Source: Halostella limicola (GTDB lineage Archaea > Halobacteriota > Halobacteria > Halobacteriales > Natronoarchaeaceae). Taken from it: 64,000 bases of DNA. The stretch lies in contig NZ_RCDI01000003.1 of the NCBI RefSeq assembly GCF_003675875.1, positions 248,001 to 312,000 on the forward strand, written 5' to 3'. This document shows, in pieces, positions 61,539-64,000 of the stretch. Made by a program: the position numbers and the translations under genes. Position 1 is the stretch's first letter, and every line of letters begins with the position of its first letter. A model generated the notes under the pieces. The model was given only the letters and a program-made list of their open reading frames with translations. It had not been told where the DNA came from and did no database searches.

Positions 61539-63644
61539 TCAGTCCTCCTTGATCCGGCTACCGCCCGGCGGCAGGAAGTGCTGGATGCGGTCGGGGCTCG
61601 CCACCTTCCGGACGAAGGAGGTGTCGGCGAAACGCTCCCGGAACTCGCGGTAGAGCTTCTTGCCGACGTCGGCCTGGGCGTACTGGCCGGGTTCGACCTC
61701 GACGTGCGTCTCGGCCTGGTCGCGGACGGCCGACGGCGGGCCGCCGACGACGCGGGTGGACGGCTCGCAGGTGATGCCGACGGCGACGCCGGCGGCCACG
61801 TCCCGGAAGTACGTCCGGTCGCCGCGGATGGCGAAGCCGCCCTTCTCCAGGAACTCGCCGCTCTCGGGCGTCTTGCTCACCTGGTCAGGGGTCACCATGT
61901 ACGCGTCGCCGGCGAAGCGGCCGTCCTTCCACACCGAGGAGTACGACACCGCGAACTGCGCCGCCTCCTCCTTGCTCCGCTGAGGGATGTCGACGTCCTT
62001 CGCCGCCTCCGACGGGTCCGTCGCCTTGAGGACCGTGACCGGACCGCCGTGGGCCTGCGCGTGGAAGAACAGGTCGCCGGGTTCGAGGTACTTCTTGACG
62101 AGTTCCTCGTTCTGGTCGGCGTCGCGCCCGCCGATCACGAGGAAGTCGTCGCTCGTGTAGAACCAGCGGAACCGCTCGAACCACTGTTCGGACCGGCGGA
62201 CCGGGATCGACGGACGGGAGAGCCAGTCGACGTCTTCCGTCTCCCCGTCCTCGTCATCGTCGTTCCCGCTTTCGGGACCGTCCTCTTCCCACTGGCGCTT
62301 GCGCTCTTTCACCTCCTCCAGTTCCTCGCGGGTGTCCTCGATGGCCGCCAGCGCGCCCTCCTTTTTCTCCTCGACGCGCTTGGCCTCGGTGTAGAGGCGG
62401 TCGGCGTTGTGCTCGACGCCCTCGCTCGCGTCGAGTTCGACGTCCGTGCCGTCGAGCCGAACCGTCACGGTCCCCTCGTCGCCGTTCACGCCGACGACGG
62501 CCTCCGCAGCCTCGATGCCGCGCTCGGCGCCCTCCTCGAAGCGCTCCTCGATCTCGTCCCACGGCGTGTCCCGCTCGCGGGCGTCCTGGATCGTCGAGAG
62601 CACGTCGTCGACCAGCTCGTAGCGCTCGTACAGCAGTTCCGCGCGCTCGCGCTCCTGCTCGGCCTGCCGCTCGAACCCCTCGATGGCCTGCTCCTGCTGC
62701 TCGATGATGCGCTCTTTCTTCTCGATCTCGCCCGCGAAGTCCGGCGAGTCGTCGGTGACCGCGTCGTCCTCGTCGTCGGAGCGGTCGAGCTCGTGGAAGT
62801 ACTCGTCCAGCGCGGCGTTGAACGTGTCGTAGGACTCGCTCTCCAGGTCCTCGTGCTCCGAAAGCGGGAACGGCGTCACGTCGACGTACCGGTCGCCCTC
62901 GACGTAGATCCGGGGGTCGAGTTCGGCGTTCTCCATCTCGTCGCGGAGGCGCTCTAGCGCGTCGAACACGACCTCGTACTGCTCCTCGGTGGCGTCGGCG
63001 ATGTCGGTCGCCTTCTCGACGCCGGCGCGGGTGCAGACCTCCTCCGCGTAGAGGCCGCCGAGGTTCAGCTGGGTCGCCAGCGTCCGCACGATGTCGGTGT
63101 CGGAGTCGTCCATCAGCGCCGCGAACCCCTCGTAGTCGACGTCGAGGGGGTTCACGCGCGTGTCCGGGAACTCGTACTGCGACCCCGGCGCCACGGTGCG
63201 GGACTTCAGCCGGACGGTGTCCAGCGAGTCAACCACCTCGTCGTTGCCGTCGAGGACGGCGATGTTGCCCGGGCCGAACAGCTCCGCGATGATCGTCGTG
63301 TCCTCGTCCTCGCGTTCGAAGTGGAACTGGAGGATCCGGTCGAACTCGAACTGCTCCACGCCCGCGAAGTCGGCCCCCGACAGGCGGTTCCGGAGCATCA
63401 TCGCGAAGTTCGGCGGCCGCCCCGGCGCGTCCGGGACGTTCTCGGGGGCCGCCACGTGCGCGCGTTTCACGTCGCCGACTTCCACCAACAGCTCCACCCG
63501 CCCGCGGTCGAAGTCGCGCATCTTGAGCCGCAGGAAATCGTCGCCGTAGAGGTAGGCCTTGTCGAGTTTGGCCCCCTCGTAACTGCCGAGTTCGCCGACG
63601 AGCGCCGCGAGGTCGACGCTCGTCAGTTCCCGCTTCTGGTCCAT
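61539..63644 (-). CDS. rqcH: RqcH (NEMF/Rqc2-like), ribosome-associated quality control factor
   Basis: A 701-residue protein of the NEMF/fibronectin-binding-A N-terminal family. It begins MDQKRELTSVDLAALVGEL, has the NFACT-N domain (to about 240, with MMLRNRLSGADF) and a long coiled-coil region (about 270-430). The C-terminal NFACT-R domain has DLFFHAQAHGGPVTVL and SSVWKDGRFAGDAY. It binds 60S/50S subunits with stalled peptides and recruits tRNA to add a C-terminal tail. The ATG at 63644 is chosen over the long frame upstream. It works in the same process as pelota. Confidence 0.94.
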   Translation of the reverse strand: MDQKRELTSVDLAALVGELGSYEGAKLDKAYLYGDDFLRLKMRDFDRGRVELLVEVGDVKRAHVAAPENVPDAPGRPPNFAMMLRNRLSGADFAGVEQFEFDRILQFHFEREDEDTTIIAELFGPGNIAVLDGNDEVVDSLDTVRLKSRTVAPGSQYEFPDTRVNPLDVDYEGFAALMDDSDTDIVRTLATQLNLGGLYAEEVCTRAGVEKATDIADATEEQYEVVFDALERLRDEMENAELDPRIYVEGDRYVDVTPFPLSEHEDLESESYDTFNAALDEYFHELDRSDDEDDAVTDDSPDFAGEIEKKERIIEQQEQAIEGFERQAEQERERAELLYERYELVDDVLSTIQDARERDTPWDEIEERFEEGAERGIEAAEAVVGVNGDEGTVTVRLDGTDVELDASEGVEHNADRLYTEAKRVEEKKEGALAAIEDTREELEEVKERKRQWEEDGPESGNDDDEDGETEDVDWLSRPSIPVRRSEQWFERFRWFYTSDDFLVIGGRDADQNEELVKKYLEPGDLFFHAQAHGGPVTVLKATDPSEAAKDVDIPQRSKEEAAQFAVSYSSVWKDGRFAGDAYMVTPDQVSKTPESGEFLEKGGFAIRGDRTYFRDVAAGVAVGITCEPSTRVVGGPPSAVRDQAETHVEVEPGQYAQADVGKKLYREFRERFADTSFVRKVASPDRIQHFLPPGGSRIKED

Positions 63645-63712
63645 ACGGGATCGGTCTGCTCGCCGGCAGAAAGGCGTGTCGCTACGCCTCGCTGGCGGTC
63701 GCCGGCGCGGAT

Positions 63713-64000
63713 CTACAGTTCGTCGAGCGAGTTCGCAGCGTTGATCCTGCCCGCGCCGAGGTCCGGGTCGCTCTGGCCGTCCACCAGTTCCGCCCCATCC
63801 TTGATCGCCTGCTCCACCTGATTCGCGTTCAGGCCCGAGTCCGCGGCGCGGATCAGACCCGCGAGGCCTGTCACCTGCGGCGCGGCCATCGACGTGCCGG
63901 CGAAGTAGGCGTAGTAGTCGCCATCGTACAGTTCGGGCGGCACCGACGACAGCACGAGATTCGTGGGGAACGGCCACTCGGTATCGTCCGCGAGCGTCTT
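63713..64000 (-). CDS. Subtilisin-family serine protease, C-terminal part
   Basis: The frame is open from the window edge to a stop at 63713-63715; about 95 residues are visible. AYFAGTSMAAPQVTGLAGLI contains the catalytic Ser of subtilases (GTSMAAP). It is followed by a helix that ends the catalytic domain (LNANQVEQAIKDGAELV and GRINAANSLDEL). The His, Asp and signal are outside the window. Haloarchaeal relatives are exported halolysin-like enzymes. The last residue is close to the domain end, so no long tail follows. Confidence 0.9.
   Translation of the reverse strand, partial: KTLADDTEWPFPTNLVLSSVPPELYDGDYYAYFAGTSMAAPQVTGLAGLIRAADSGLNANQVEQAIKDGAELVDGQSDPDLGAGRINAANSLDEL

Overview
The window comes from a haloarchaeon (class Halobacteria). 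GC is high throughout, and the proteins are rich in Asp and Glu. Several components are archaeal or archaeal/eukaryotic in type: PriS, GINS, Lsm, L37e, pelota, RqcH, Cdc48, MBF1, an Lhr helicase, HalOD1 and TrmB- and FilR1-type regulators. Several genes look leaderless, with a TATA-like element about 25 bases before the start codon. I cannot name the genus. I see no rRNA, CRISPR array or intact insertion sequence. There is one tRNA, tRNA-Leu(GAG).

Layout. (1) 1-7209: a sugar-type ABC importer (binding protein tail, two permeases, a 67-residue membrane protein, ATPase), a Gfo/Idh/MocA dehydrogenase, an HtrA-like protease and a TIM-barrel sugar isomerase. A second Gfo/Idh/MocA dehydrogenase at 12185-13285 probably belongs to the same catabolic set. 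(2) 7231-12091: an accessory cassette between those sugar genes. It encodes a DUF5305 membrane protein, a Ser-His signal peptidase with a long C-terminal extension, a DUF1102-like/CARDB protein, an Asn-rich DUF1102-like protein and, divergently, a third related gene broken by a 7-G tract. The layout recalls the TasA/SipW biofilm-fibre and archaeal bundling-pilus loci. (3) 13256-32532: mostly housekeeping, including an epoxide-hydrolase-like enzyme, an eIF-2B-like protein, RtcB with archease, PriS with GINS, peroxiredoxin, Cdc48 with a small HSP20-like partner, PanB, CysE, an acyl-CoA dehydrogenase, a FilR1-type regulator, an AlaX editing protein and MBF1. (4) 32693-35471: tRNA-Leu, then a CHAT caspase-like protease facing a 45-residue membrane peptide. 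(5) 35472-54182: a ComEC-like MBL/lamin-tail lipoprotein with DUF3006, PurF, L37e/Lsm, an M42 peptidase, a Zn metalloprotease, HalOD1, a Dna2-like nuclease-helicase, Lhr and an MBL hydrolase. (6) 54226-64000: an RND transporter with its TrmB regulator, pelota, a cupredoxin, a membrane protein with RqcH, and the C-terminal end of a subtilase.

Working together: the importer, two dehydrogenases and isomerase probably form one sugar or polyol pathway. Pelota and RqcH both serve ribosome rescue, and RtcB with archease joins RNA ends. PriS/GINS are in one operon, while Dna2-like and Lhr are nearby nucleic-acid enzymes. The two most unusual systems are the TasA-like fibre cassette and the CHAT protease with its tiny membrane partner. 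Family names such as DUF1102, DUF5305, DUF7127 and DUF7503 are from memory and were not checked against a database.
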